From positions 124,001 through 188,000 of the forward strand of contig CAVXKT010000002.1 in assembly GCA_963762525.1 (NCBI GenBank): a DNA stretch of 64,000 nt. Reading direction: 5' to 3'. This document shows, piece after piece, positions 56,925 through 64,000 of the stretch. The notes beneath the pieces were generated by a model. That model was given only the letters and a program-made list of their open reading frames with translations, had not been told where the DNA came from and ran no database searches. The position numbers and the translations under genes were made by a program. Numbering within the stretch: the stretch's first letter is position 1; the number at the start of each line of letters is the position of its first letter. The DNA comes from DATFDN01 sp963762525. Its GTDB lineage: Bacteria; Pseudomonadota; Alphaproteobacteria; Acetobacterales; Acetobacteraceae.

Positions 56925-58842
56925 GCGGCGAGCGGGATATCGCGCCCTCGATGGTAAAGCCCGGCTCCAGAGCAAGGAGCCGGGCGCGCAGGCTCGGCGT
57001 TTCGGCGGCTCGCCCGAGGTGGCCGAGCGCCGCGAGCAGGCCCTTATAGCCGGAGGAGAAGCCGGGGTTCAGCTCCACCGCGCGACGGCCGACCTCGGCG
57101 GCAACGTCGTGCTCATGGAGCAGCAGATGCGGCATGATGCGCGCGGTTTCGAAGAAGAACCCGTGCGGGTCGTATGGAGAGAGGCGCTGCGCCTCCTCAT
57201 TGCACCGAATCGCCTCTCGGTGTTCGCCGAGATAGCTCTGCGTGAGCCCCGCGAGACTCCACGCCAACGCCAGATTCGGGTTGATCGCCAGCGCCCGCTC
57301 ATGCAGCGCCATGCCCTCGCCCGGCTGGTGGTGGAGATAGCCGCGCACATGACCGGCGAGGGTCAGCCCGCGGGCATCGCCCGGATCGAGCATAACCGCC
57401 CGCTCGCTCAACTCGCCGGCACGGCGGCTTGCCGCGTCGGGGTCCTCGGCCCAGCCCTGGCCGAGCAGGAAGATGTGCCAGTGCGCCAGCCAGGAATGGG
57501 CGGGCGCAAAGCTCGGGTCGAGACGCAGCGACTCCTCCAGCATCTGGCCGGCGGCGCGGAAGCCCTCCTGATCGATCCGATAGATGGCGGGGATGGCCCG
57601 CAGCATCAGTTCATGCGAGGTCGGATCGGCGCGTCGGCGCGCCGCCGCTTGCGCGCTCTGCCGCAGCATGAGTTCGGGTGCGATCTGCGCGGCGGTGGCG
57701 GATGCAAGCTCGTCCTGCAGCGCCAGAATGTCGGCCGCCGCGCGATCGAAACGGCGCGTCCAGACCACCTCCTCGCCGGCGTGCATGTCGAGGAGCCGAG
57801 CCATGATCCGAATTTGCTCGCCGGCGGCATGCTGGATCGTGCCTTCCAGCAGGAAGTCGAGTTGCAGGTCGCGCCAGACCGGGGCAGATCGTGGCTCGTC
57901 GGCGATGACGGCGAGCGAGGAGCTGGCGATGCAGGAGATCCAGCGGAACGGCGCCAGCGCGGCGGTGATCTCCTCGGCCAGTCCGAGCGAGAGCCCCTCA
58001 TCCGGTCCGACGCGCGCTCCCGCAGCGGCATGACGCCGATGCGTACCCTCCCGGTGCGCTCGAAGCGCGCCGGGGACGGTGCTGCGCCCGCCGCCGACTT
58101 GGCCTCTCGCCAACGAGGGCCGCCTCGGCGAATGCGAGCGTTTCCGCCGACGGCGTGAGCGCAGCGTGCTCGGCGAGCGCCACTTTGCAGCGGGCGAGCG
58201 CGTCGGCCGCAGCCGAGCGATCGCCAAGTCGGGCATGGGCGCCGATCACCGCGCGCCAGGCCGTCTCGTGCGCCGGCTCGATGGCCAGCAGCTGCTCGCC
58301 CGCTCGCAGCGCGGCAGCCGGATCGGCGGCCTCGGCCAGCGCCGATTCTGCAAGTTCGCGCGCCGCGCGCAATAATCGCCGCCGCTGCGCCTCTACCCAG
58401 CGATCGAACGCCGGATCGATGCCGGCCAGATCCTCCAGCAGCTTCGGTCGATACAATGCGAGGGCCTCCTGCGCGTGCGCCTGATCGGCCCGCGTCAGCG
58501 CCTCGGCGTCGAGCCACAGCCCCTCGGCGCTGATCGACAGATGGGCACGATCGGCGCTGAGCAGCGGGCGTGCGGGCCCGAGCGCGTCCGACAATTCGAG
58601 CAGCGACTGGCGCAGCGACGCGCGCGCCTGGAAGGGATCGCGGCGGCTCCAGAGCAGGGCGATGATCTCCGTGCGCAGCACCGGCTGTGCGGCGCGCATG
58701 GCGAGGATCGCCAGCAGCGCCCGGGTCTTGCGCATCTTCGGCAGCACCGGATTGCCGGCGTCGTCGTGTGCCGCCATGACACCGAACACCCGGATGCGCA
58801 GGGACGCGCCGGCTTGGTTTGGCGAACGGGGGCTATCGTCAT
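56764..58842 (-). CDS. SARP-type regulator: DNA-binding/BTAD domain, TolB/FlgO-like domain and TPR repeats, frameshifted
   Basis: About 690 residues. N-terminal winged helix (LRIRVFGVMAAHDD, KMRKTRALLAILAMRA, RDPFQARASLRQSLLEL) and the bacterial transcriptional activator domain (LAGIDPAFDRWVEAQRRRLL, AALRAGEQLLAIEPAHETAW) match SARP regulators. Then comes a domain like those in adenylate-cyclase-linked TPR proteins (RVRIGVMPLRERASD, LSLGLAEEITAALAPFRWIS), followed by TPR repeats (LDPSFAPAHSWLAHWHIFLL, INPNLALAWSLAGLTQSYLG). Breaks near 58805, 58125 and 58015. Start at 58842 (MTIAPVRQ) is provisional. It is divergent from the repeat-peptide operon, which it may control. Confidence 0.78.
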
Positions 58843-58910
58843 TTGCAGGCGAGTCGGTGATCGGGGTGCTCGCGCGACGGATGGTGCGAAGTTTTTTCGT
58901 AACCGCGATG

Positions 58911-58939
58911 GATATAGGCGCCCGAGTTACAGAACGCAA
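58911..58939 (-). promoter_or_regulatory. Putative promoter of the SARP gene
   Basis: On the minus strand TTGCGT (58934-58939) and TATATC (58911-58916) are separated by 17 bases. Transcription would start near 58904, about 60 bases before the provisional ATG at 58842. Based on sequence match only. Confidence 0.4.
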
Positions 58940-58998
58940 ATTGATTACGACTCGGTGACGGTTGGCCGGGTGAGATTGGCCGGGCGGCGCCCCGGGAA

Positions 58999-59020
58999 TT
59001 TTTCCTCTCGGTAGGAAAAT
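58999..59020. promoter_or_regulatory. AT-rich inverted repeat in the divergent intergenic region
   Basis: TTTTCCT (59000-59006) and AGGAAAA (59013-59019) form a 7-base dyad with a 6-base spacer. It lies just upstream of the plus-strand promoter and between the two divergent genes, a natural place for a regulator. No binding protein can be named. Confidence 0.4.
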
Positions 59021-59024
59021 AAGC

Positions 59025-59053
59025 TTGACGCCGTGATGAACCGGTCCTATCCT
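59025..59053 (+). promoter_or_regulatory. Putative promoter of the structured leader and repeat-peptide operon
   Basis: TTGACG (59025-59030) and TATCCT (59048-59053) with a 17-base spacer are a good sigma-70-like match. Transcription would start near 59060 and run through four hairpins before the repeat-peptide gene. A second TTGACA at 59083 has no matching -10. Confidence 0.5.
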
Positions 59054-59059
59054 GCCTTC

Positions 59060-59222
59060 ATCAGCGGGCGAGTTGCGCCCGGTTGACAGGAACCTCGCGG
59101 ATCCGTGAGGTTGTTTACAACCCAGTAACAATTTGCGCCTACTATCGCACCCGTCACGAAATTGACGGGCGCGCGATCACCGCCAATTCACGGCCCCGCC
59201 CTGCCGGCGGGGCCGTTTTTGT
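59060..59222 (+). ncRNA. Structured leader or small RNA ending in an intrinsic terminator
   Basis: In about 160 bases the plus strand can form four stem-loops: GGGCG/CGCCC (59066-59080); AACCTC/GAGGTT with an inner CGGATCCG palindrome (59091-59112); CCCGTC/GACGGG with an 8-base loop (59150-59169); and the terminator stem GGCCCCGCC/GGCGGGGCC (59192-59214) followed by GTTTTT. A promoter precedes it and the RBS of the repeat-peptide gene lies about 30 bases after the terminator. It could be an attenuator or riboswitch-like leader, or a separate small RNA. I do not recognise it as a known RNA family, and no longer open frame with an RBS is obvious inside it. Confidence 0.5.
59192..59220 (+). terminator. 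Rho-independent terminator upstream of the repeat-peptide gene
   Basis: A perfect 9-base-pair stem, GGCCCCGCC (59192-59200) with GGCGGGGCC (59206-59214), has a 5-base loop and is followed by GTTTTTGTT. It is oriented with the downstream gene and sits 43 bases before its ATG, so it must be read through or belongs to a short upstream RNA. Confidence 0.85.
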
Positions 59223-59262
59223 TGGGGTCGGCGGCGCCAACGGGCCCTCGAAGGAGACTGAG

Positions 59263-59660
59263 ATGAACAAGATCGACACCCATTCCTCCCGGCCGCAACC
59301 GCCGACACCGGCCGCATCAGCACCGGCGGCGCCTTCCGCCTGCCGGCGGTCCCGGCCGTCGCCGACACCGGCCGCATCAGCACCGGCGGCGCCTTCCGCC
59401 TGCCGGCGGTCCCGGCCGTCGCCGACACCGGCCGCATCAGCACCGGCGGCGCCTTCCGCCTGCCGGCGGTCCCGGCCGTGGCCGACACCGGCCGCATCAG
59501 CACCGGCGGCGCCTTCCGCCTGCCGGCAATCCCGGCCGTCGCCGACACCGGCCGCATCAGCACCGGCGGCGCCTTCCGCCTGCCGGCGATCCCGGCCGTC
59601 GCCGACACCGGCCGCATCAGCACCGGCGGCGCCTTCCGCCTGCCGGCCGGCCGCGCCTGA
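59263..59660 (+). CDS. Six-repeat modular peptide (20-residue repeats), probable 1-base error before the repeats
   Basis: ATG 59263 follows a strong RBS (AAGGAG). After MNKIDTHSSR the intended frame seems to shift by one near 59291. The peptide then reads ATADTGRISTGGAFRLPAVP and repeats DTGRISTGGAFRLPA six times, joined by VPAVA or IPAVA, ending LPAGRA at TGA 59658-59660. About 132 residues. Frame choice: the few differences between repeats (GTC/GTG, GCG/GCA, GTC/ATC) are silent or Val/Ile here but give Ser/Trp and Arg/Gln in the frame of the ATG, which also has no stop until 60189. No family is recognised. The layout suits a multi-core precursor or a repetitive surface peptide. Confidence 0.55.
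59301..59657 (+). repeat. 60-bp tandem repeat, six copies
   Basis: Six copies of a 60-base unit start at 59301, 59361, 59421, 59481, 59541 and 59601. The 47-base core beginning GCCGACACCGGCCGCATCAG is identical in all; only the linker differs at a few bases (near 59480, 59527-59529 and 59588-59589). The last copy ends in the stop codon. The unit is a multiple of three and lies inside the coding region, so copy-number change would keep the frame. Confidence 0.93.
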
Positions 59661-59731
59661 GCGACGCCGCCCCGGGATCTTTTCCCGCCCCGACCCCGGG
59701 GCGGTCTTCTATTCCGCCGCACGAGGACACC

Positions 59732-60514
59732 ATGGACGCGAAGCCGATCCCCACCGTCCGCTTTTACCGGATGATCTCCGAGGCGCGGCCGCCGCAGCGG
59801 GCGGATCGCTCAGCGCTGGGGACGCTGCCCACTCGGGCTTATCGTTACTGCGATGCGATCACCTCGGCAGCGGCGTTCGGCTGGTACGTGTTCCCGCCGA
59901 TGGAGCTGCACCTGCTCTGGGACGGCACCGACATTTTCTGGCACTACGCGGGGGCCTCCGACTGGCTGCCGCTGCAACCGGCGGCGCAATTCCCCGGCCA
60001 GATGGCGCGCTTCGACGCCGCCGCGCCGGCGGCGCTGCGCGGCTGCTCGCCGCCGATGCTGACGGCGCTGCCGGAGCCGGGGATGGTGCAGATCTGGACC
60101 GGGCTGATGGCGCGCGCCGCACCGGGCTGGAGCCTGCTCGTGCGCGGCCCCGCCAACCTGCCGGGCCCCGGCGGCTACGCCGTCTTTGAGGGCATCGTCG
60201 AGTGCGACCGCTGGTTCGGGCCGCTGTTCACCAATCTGCGGCTGACGCGCACCGGGGTGCCGATCCGCCTGGGCGCGGATCAGCCGCTGTTGCAGGTCCA
60301 GCCGCTGCCGCGCGCCGCCTACGCCGACGCCACCCTCGGCGCGAGCGAACTCGTCTCCGATCTCGAAAGCTTCGGGGCGGCGGACTGGGCCGACTATCAG
60401 AAGAGCGTCGCCGACCCGAGCGCCGATCGCGACCGCCCGTTCGGCAACTATGCGGTGGCCGCCCGCAAGGCGCGCAAATGCCCCTTCGCCGCCGCCGCCG
60501 CGGCAGCGGCGTAG
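59732..60514 (+). CDS. DUF6065-like protein
   Basis: 260 residues, intact frame, ATG 59732. RFYRMISEARPPQRADRSAL, LPTRAYRYCDAITSAAAFGW, YVFPPMELHLLWDGTDIFWH and GPLFTNLRLTRTGVPIRLGA are the distinctive blocks. From memory the pattern (Tyr-Arg-Tyr-Cys, then Phe-Gly-Trp, Pro-Pro and Trp-Asp-Gly) resembles DUF6065, which has no known activity. The C-terminus is basic then poly-Ala (KARKCPFAAAAAAAA). It follows the repeat-peptide gene by 71 bases and is probably in the same operon. It could modify, carry or present that peptide; this is only inference from position. Confidence 0.6.
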   Translation: MDAKPIPTVRFYRMISEARPPQRADRSALGTLPTRAYRYCDAITSAAAFGWYVFPPMELHLLWDGTDIFWHYAGASDWLPLQPAAQFPGQMARFDAAAPAALRGCSPPMLTALPEPGMVQIWTGLMARAAPGWSLLVRGPANLPGPGGYAVFEGIVECDRWFGPLFTNLRLTRTGVPIRLGADQPLLQVQPLPRAAYADATLGASELVSDLESFGAADWADYQKSVADPSADRDRPFGNYAVAARKARKCPFAAAAAAAA

Positions 60515-60802
60515 TCCTCGGCCGCTAAGAGGCTGCTGAAAAGGGGCGAGCACGCGCTACCCGACGCGACCCTTGATGAACCTCGAGTAACCCGGCAGCC
60601 GCAGTTTGTCCCGGCGAGCGAGGCGGCCGGCGATCCGCTGATGCGGCGAACTTTGCTGCTGGTGCTGGAGGACTGGGGCGCGCGGTTGGGTCCCGAGGAT
60701 GCGAAGCGCCGCGAATTGTGCGCGGCGAAGCTCGCCGCCATGGGAACGGCCGCATCGCTGAGCCTCTCTCGAAATCAGTTCAGCCGAAGATCGACGATGT
60801 GA
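60515..60802 (+). other. Open stretch in frame after the DUF6065-like stop, possible gene remnant
   Basis: After the TAG at 60512-60514 the same frame stays open for 95 codons to TGA 60800-60802. It includes a protein-like helix RRTLLLVLEDWGARLGPEDA-KRRELCAAKLAAM (about 60645-60743). An ATG at 60642 has no good RBS. It may be the end of a damaged third gene, or chance in GC-rich DNA. The last 28 bases overlap the convergent reductase gene. Confidence 0.3.
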
Positions 60803-61839
60803 CGCGGGTCGGGGGACAATTCGCCGCGCTCGACCTTGGTCACGATCTCCGTCAGTGCGGCATTGGCCGGCGTCGCGATCCCGATCTCATCGCCCTTGCG
60901 CGCCACCAGCCCGTTCATGAACTGGATTTCGGTGCGCCGCCCCTTCACCATGTCCTGACCCATCGACGGCCGGTGCTCGCCGCCACCCGGCTTGCGCGCC
61001 TCCGCCAGCCGATGCGCGTCATGGGCGCGCGTCGCTTCGGCGTCGCCCTCACCGGCGCCGGCGATCACCTCGGGATCGAGGTGCAGAATCTCCTCAAGCG
61101 CGTAGCCGAGCGCCTGGCCGACGCGGATCGCCTCGGCGCCGAGCCGGGCCGAGAAGCGGCGCGTCGCGTCGTTAAGTGCGATCTCGCGCGAGATCATGCC
61201 GGTGCAGGCAGAAAGCCCGTTCCCCATGACGTTGGTAACCAGCTTCGACCACCGCTCGCCCCACAGATTGGACGTGACCAGCGCGCCATCGGCGGTATCG
61301 ACCAGACGGCACACCTCGCGGGCGCGGTCGGTCCGGCGCCCGTGCACCTCGCCGACGCGGTAAACGACGTGCCCCTTGCCCCGGCTCTTGCCGGCGGCAC
61401 GGCGCACATGGCCGGGTTCGCACAGATCGACGGTGATCGAGCTGGCGATGCAGCCGAGGGTGCGGCCCCAGCCGACCACGCCGGCAACGGTCTCCTCGTT
61501 CATGCAATTCTGCAACGAGACCACGAACCCGTCGGCGCCCAGATACTGCGCGATCAGGCGAGTCGCCCATTCGGTGTCGTAGGACTTCATGCAGACGAAG
61601 GCGATGTCGACCGGCGGCTCCTTGGCGAGCCCCTGCACGTCGGTCAGGTGCAGCGCGCGAACCGGGACCGTGAACTCCTCCCCGGTGATGTGCGAGACGC
61701 GCAGGCCCTTGGCGCGCATGGTCTCGACGTTCTCGGGCCAGGGATCGATGAAGATGACCTCCTCGCCCGCTTGCACCATGTGGCCGCCGCTGTAGGCGCC
61801 CACCGCGCCGGCGCCGACGATGGCAATTCGTGGCTTCAT
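60775..61839 (-). CDS. 2-dehydropantoate 2-reductase family (ApbA/PanE-like) protein
   Basis: 354 residues. MKPRIAIVGAGAVGAYSGGH is the NADP-binding loop. Further on: IAFVCMKSYDTEWATRLIAQ with the conserved Lys, VVSLQNCMNEETVAGVVGWG, SNLWGERWSKLVTNVMGNGL with the second catalytic lysine region, and RHRPSMGQDM-like GEHRPSMGQDMVKGRRTEI near the C-terminus. True PanE makes pantoate for CoA; the longer paralogues, like this one, can act on other 2-oxo acids. Frame intact, single gene. Confidence 0.85.
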   Translation of the reverse strand: MKPRIAIVGAGAVGAYSGGHMVQAGEEVIFIDPWPENVETMRAKGLRVSHITGEEFTVPVRALHLTDVQGLAKEPPVDIAFVCMKSYDTEWATRLIAQYLGADGFVVSLQNCMNEETVAGVVGWGRTLGCIASSITVDLCEPGHVRRAAGKSRGKGHVVYRVGEVHGRRTDRAREVCRLVDTADGALVTSNLWGERWSKLVTNVMGNGLSACTGMISREIALNDATRRFSARLGAEAIRVGQALGYALEEILHLDPEVIAGAGEGDAEATRAHDAHRLAEARKPGGGEHRPSMGQDMVKGRRTEIQFMNGLVARKGDEIGIATPANAALTEIVTKVERGELSPDPRHIVDLRLN

Positions 61840-61912
61840 CGCCCGTCCTCCCTCGACCGCCGCATGAAGCGGCGGCCGCCGGGCGCGGTCAAGCCGGATG
61901 CCACCGGATGCC

Positions 61913-62434
61913 CTATTTCACCGGAATCATCAGATGCTCGTAGGGCGAGCCGGGCCACATGACATAAGGCTTGGTCGGATCCGGGTCGGTCGTTCGGGGA
62001 TACCCGGCCATCGATTTCGCGGACGCACCGACGATCATCACGTGCGAGCCGGTCTGGACCCAGTGATTGTCCCCGGTTTGCCCGGGTGCCCAGGGATCGG
62101 TGTTGCTCGCCCCGGTGTCGCCGGCCAGCATGTAGATGAAGCCGGTCTTCTCGGTCGGCGGGCCATGGCTCTGCCAAGCATGCGCCCATTCCATCGCGTT
62201 CGGATCGAGGCACATCGGCACGCCGTTCGCCTCCATGCAGGTCCATTCGTTCTGGCCCTTCCTCAGGGTTTGCATGGCGCCGTTCTGCATCCGGACAATG
62301 GTCGCCTCCTCAACCACCCGCGGGGGCGCCGCCTTCATAACCCGGTTCATGTAGTCCTGGTCCGACGCCTGCTGCGCCCGGGCCGCCCCGGCGAGGCTCA
62401 TGACGGCGCAGGTCGCGACTAAAAACATCCGCAT
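61913..62434 (-). CDS. Secreted protein of unknown function
   Basis: 173 residues. Signal peptide MRMFLVATCAVMSLAGAARA cut near ARAQQ. The mature part has VVEEATIVRMQNGAMQTLRK, WTCMEANGVPMCLDPNAMEW (two cysteines), GFIYMLAGDTGASNTDPWAP and GSHVMIVGASAKSMAGYPRT, ending MWPGSPYEHLMIPVK. I have seen this kind of protein annotated only as hypothetical. The same frame is open back into the DUF35 gene, which is an artefact of an indel there. Confidence 0.75.
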   Translation of the reverse strand: MRMFLVATCAVMSLAGAARAQQASDQDYMNRVMKAAPPRVVEEATIVRMQNGAMQTLRKGQNEWTCMEANGVPMCLDPNAMEWAHAWQSHGPPTEKTGFIYMLAGDTGASNTDPWAPGQTGDNHWVQTGSHVMIVGASAKSMAGYPRTTDPDPTKPYVMWPGSPYEHLMIPVK

Positions 62435-62514
62435 CTGACGCTCTCCCGTTCTGCGACATTCGGTTTCGTCGCAAACCGACCCTAGCATGGTCGCCGAGAG
62501 AGCGCCAAGAAATC

Positions 62515-63034
62515 CTACTCCCGCGCGTATCGCCACGGTGCGGACTGCACCGCCGTCTCGTCGATCGTCCACTGCGGCAAGCGAAAGCCCGTCGGCGACG
62601 TCGGTGAATGCCATTCGCACGCGACTGCCGATGCCGATCGCGCGCACCTGATCGGGCGGCGCCAGCTTGCCGTCGGGCGTGCAGAGATTGCCCGCGACCC
62701 GCAACGCCTCGTGCGCGCTCGGCACTCCCTTCTGGGTGTCGAGATCGACCAGCAGCACCATATACGGCGTGAACGGGCGGAATTGCGGCTGGATGGCGTG
62801 ATGGACCTCGGTGTAGGAATGCACCTCCCCCCTGCCCTCCACCTTCGTCCACCGCGCTTCCGGGCTGGCGCACCACGGGCAGGCGGTGGTCGGCGGATAG
62901 CGCAGCAGTTGACACGCCGCACATTGCTGCAAATGGAAATCGTGCGCGGCGCAGTGCCCGAAATATTCGAGGTTCTCCACGTCGAGGTCGCTGAGCCGGA
63001 GCGACATTCCGAGATACTCGGCGGCGATCGCCAT
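62515..63034 (-). CDS. DUF35 (zinc ribbon plus OB-fold) acyl-CoA-associated protein, one frameshift
   Basis: About 173 residues. MAIAAEYLGMSLRLSDLDVE, an N-terminal helix, then the rubredoxin-like zinc ribbon HLQQCAACQLLRYPPTTACP-WC (two CxxC pairs) and the OB-fold (EVHSYTEVHHAIQPQFRPFT, VRAIGIGSRVRMAFTDVADG). The frame slips near 62585; repaired, the tail is RLPQWTIDETAVQSAPWRYA ending at TAG 62515-62517. These proteins partner thiolases or hydratases, binding the acyl-CoA, as the adjacent thiolase suggests. RBS GGGAGGG. Confidence 0.85.
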
Positions 63035-63045
63035 GATACCCTCCC

Positions 63046-64000
63046 TCAGCCGCGTCCGCATGACCATGGCCGAGCCGGTCGCCGGCATCGCCCAGCCGAG
63101 ATTGGCGGTCAGCTCCACATCGCGCACCTGCCGGCAGCCGCCGGGCCGATGATCGAAACTATGCCGGCGCTTGCCGTCGGCGCCGACGGGGCAGGTATCA
63201 TCGACGTCCCGGCGCAACTGGCGGACGTTCTCGATCACCATGTTCATGCCGTGCGTGTAGCCCTCGCAGAGATGCCCGCCCGAGGTGTTGTTCGGACGCT
63301 TGCCCCCCAGCCGCATGATGCCGGAGGCGACATACTCCCCGCCCTCGCCTTTCTTGCAGAAGCCGTAGTCCTCCAGTTGCAGCATGGTGGTAAAGGTGAA
63401 GGCGTCATAGGCGCCGGTGGTATCGATGTCCTGCGGCCCGACGCCGGCGTTCGGCCACAGGATGTCCTTCGCGTAATGGCCGGCGACGGTGGAGATCGGC
63501 CCGTGCTGATAATGCATGTCGAGCCGCGGCTTGTTGCAGCGCCCGACCACGCCGCGGATCAGCGCCGGCGTGTGGCGCAGATCGCGCGCCCGCTCGGCCG
63601 AGGTGACGATGACGCAGGTGGCGTTGTCGGTCTCCACGCAGCAATCCAGCAGATGCAGCGGCTTGCAGATCATTCGGCTGCCGATGACCTCATCGACCGT
63701 CACCGGCTTCGGATACAGCGCCTTGGGGTTGCATGATGCGTTCTCGCTGTGGATCACCTTCACCATCGCCACCTGCTCGGGCTTGGTGCCGTAGTCGAAC
63801 ATATGCCGCATGAAGGCGGGCGCGAAGGATTGCCCGGCGCTCTGCCAGCCATAGGCGCGGCTGTGCAGCATGTCGCCGGCGACCGGCGGGGCGGAGCGGG
63901 CGCCGGTGCCGCCGATTCGCACCTCCGAGTATCCGTTCATGGCGCGGAAGATGGCGACGGCCTTGCAGAGCCCGGCCTCGATGACGCCGATGGCGATGCC
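63046..64000 (-). CDS. Thiolase-like protein (SCP-x/lipid-transfer type), 5' end beyond the window
   Basis: The C-terminal 315 or so residues are present. IGVIEAGLCKAVAIFRAMNG is the nucleophile-region helix seen in SCP-x thiolases. PAFMRHMFDYGTKPEQVAMV, IHSENASCNPKALYPKPVTV, DEVIGSRMICKPLHLLDCCV-ETDNAT, DTTGAYDAFTFTTMLQLEDY and GGHLCEGYTHGMNMVIENVR follow, the last with the catalytic His/Cys-region pattern. The frame reads through into the DUF35 gene; a 1-base shift gives TGA at 63046-63048, followed by that gene's RBS. With DUF35 it probably cleaves a beta-keto or aldol acyl-CoA (steroid or branched chain). Confidence 0.85.

Noticed and set aside
59301..59660. CRISPR array
   Set aside because: The 60-base units are contiguous and nearly identical, with no unique spacers, and they lie in a coding frame.
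59177..59722. Minus-strand repeat protein of 181 codons
   Set aside because: The repeat period is a multiple of three, so all frames tend to stay open. The RBS, the silent-change pattern and the operon context support the plus strand.
61913..63940. A 675-residue thiolase-DUF35-secreted protein fusion
   Set aside because: It contains an internal RBS plus ATG for DUF35 and a signal peptide in the middle. Frame slips near 62585 and 63046 explain the joins.

Overview
The window is GC-rich, gene-dense DNA from a free-living aerobic alphaproteobacterium, probably of the Rhodospirillales/Acetobacterales type. Pointers are an NdvA-type glucan exporter, an L31 of alphaproteobacterial form, secD-secF, an AmpD with its own peptidoglycan-binding tail, small Myb-like and DUF6362-like proteins, and a large alternative complex III/cytochrome oxidase operon. 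I see no rRNA, tRNA, CRISPR array, transposase or prophage.

Layout. 1-3314: dTDP-rhamnose genes rfbB-rfbA-rfbC-rfbD on the minus strand, each overlapping the next by about 4 bases; rfbD runs off the left edge. 3426-11551: MarR/EmrA pair, globin-coupled chemoreceptor, enoyl-CoA hydratase, infC and thrS, a DUF1810 protein and a glycosyltransferase. 11619-16831: a CcdA/CcdB toxin-antitoxin locus read as one frame, alpha/beta hydrolase, SDR protein, Hsp20, L31, two small secreted proteins and pyridoxal kinase. 16907-24187: NdvA-like exporter, MFS carrier, ZnuB-like permease, a second ABC exporter and Ku. 24357-35349: actABCDEF, a small membrane protein, then coxBACD, i.e. alternative complex III directly joined to an A2-type (YS-motif) cytochrome oxidase whose subunit II carries a cytochrome c domain. 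35472-46616: Asn-rich PRC-barrel protein, DHA2 drug carrier, CoA-transferase, amidase, VOC protein, DjlA, AmpD, a PEP-mutase-like lyase, a three-gene membrane module and an FUSC-like protein. 46688-55791: secD-secF, an oxidoreductase, lpxB, hisI, zur, a cupin, a second CoA-transferase and dctA. 55857-60802: a CoA-transferase remnant, two small Myb/DUF6362-like genes behind a palindromic promoter, a SARP-type regulator, and divergently a structured leader RNA, a six-copy 20-residue repeat peptide and a DUF6065-like protein. 60775-64000: 2-dehydropantoate reductase-like enzyme, a secreted protein, a DUF35 protein and a thiolase cut by the right edge.

Reading frames are often broken by apparent 1-base indels: singly in rfbB, rfbC, thrS, ndvA, the MFS gene, dctA and others, and very densely (several dozen) from about 23.6 to 35 kb, with milder clusters at 35.6-38.8 kb and 45.6-46.5 kb. 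Family motifs are kept on both sides of each break, so I treat these as sequence errors in intact genes and give whole-gene coordinates. Several apparent gene fusions (rfbB-rfbA, ccdA-ccdB, cupin-CoA transferase, thiolase-DUF35) probably come from the same cause.

The most novel region is 58.8-60.8 kb: a SARP-like regulator divergent from a promoter, a multi-hairpin leader ending in an intrinsic terminator, and a modular repeat peptide followed by a DUF6065-like gene. It looks like a regulated peptide-product locus. Second is the unassigned three-gene MotA/MotB-like membrane module at 43.7-45.1 kb.
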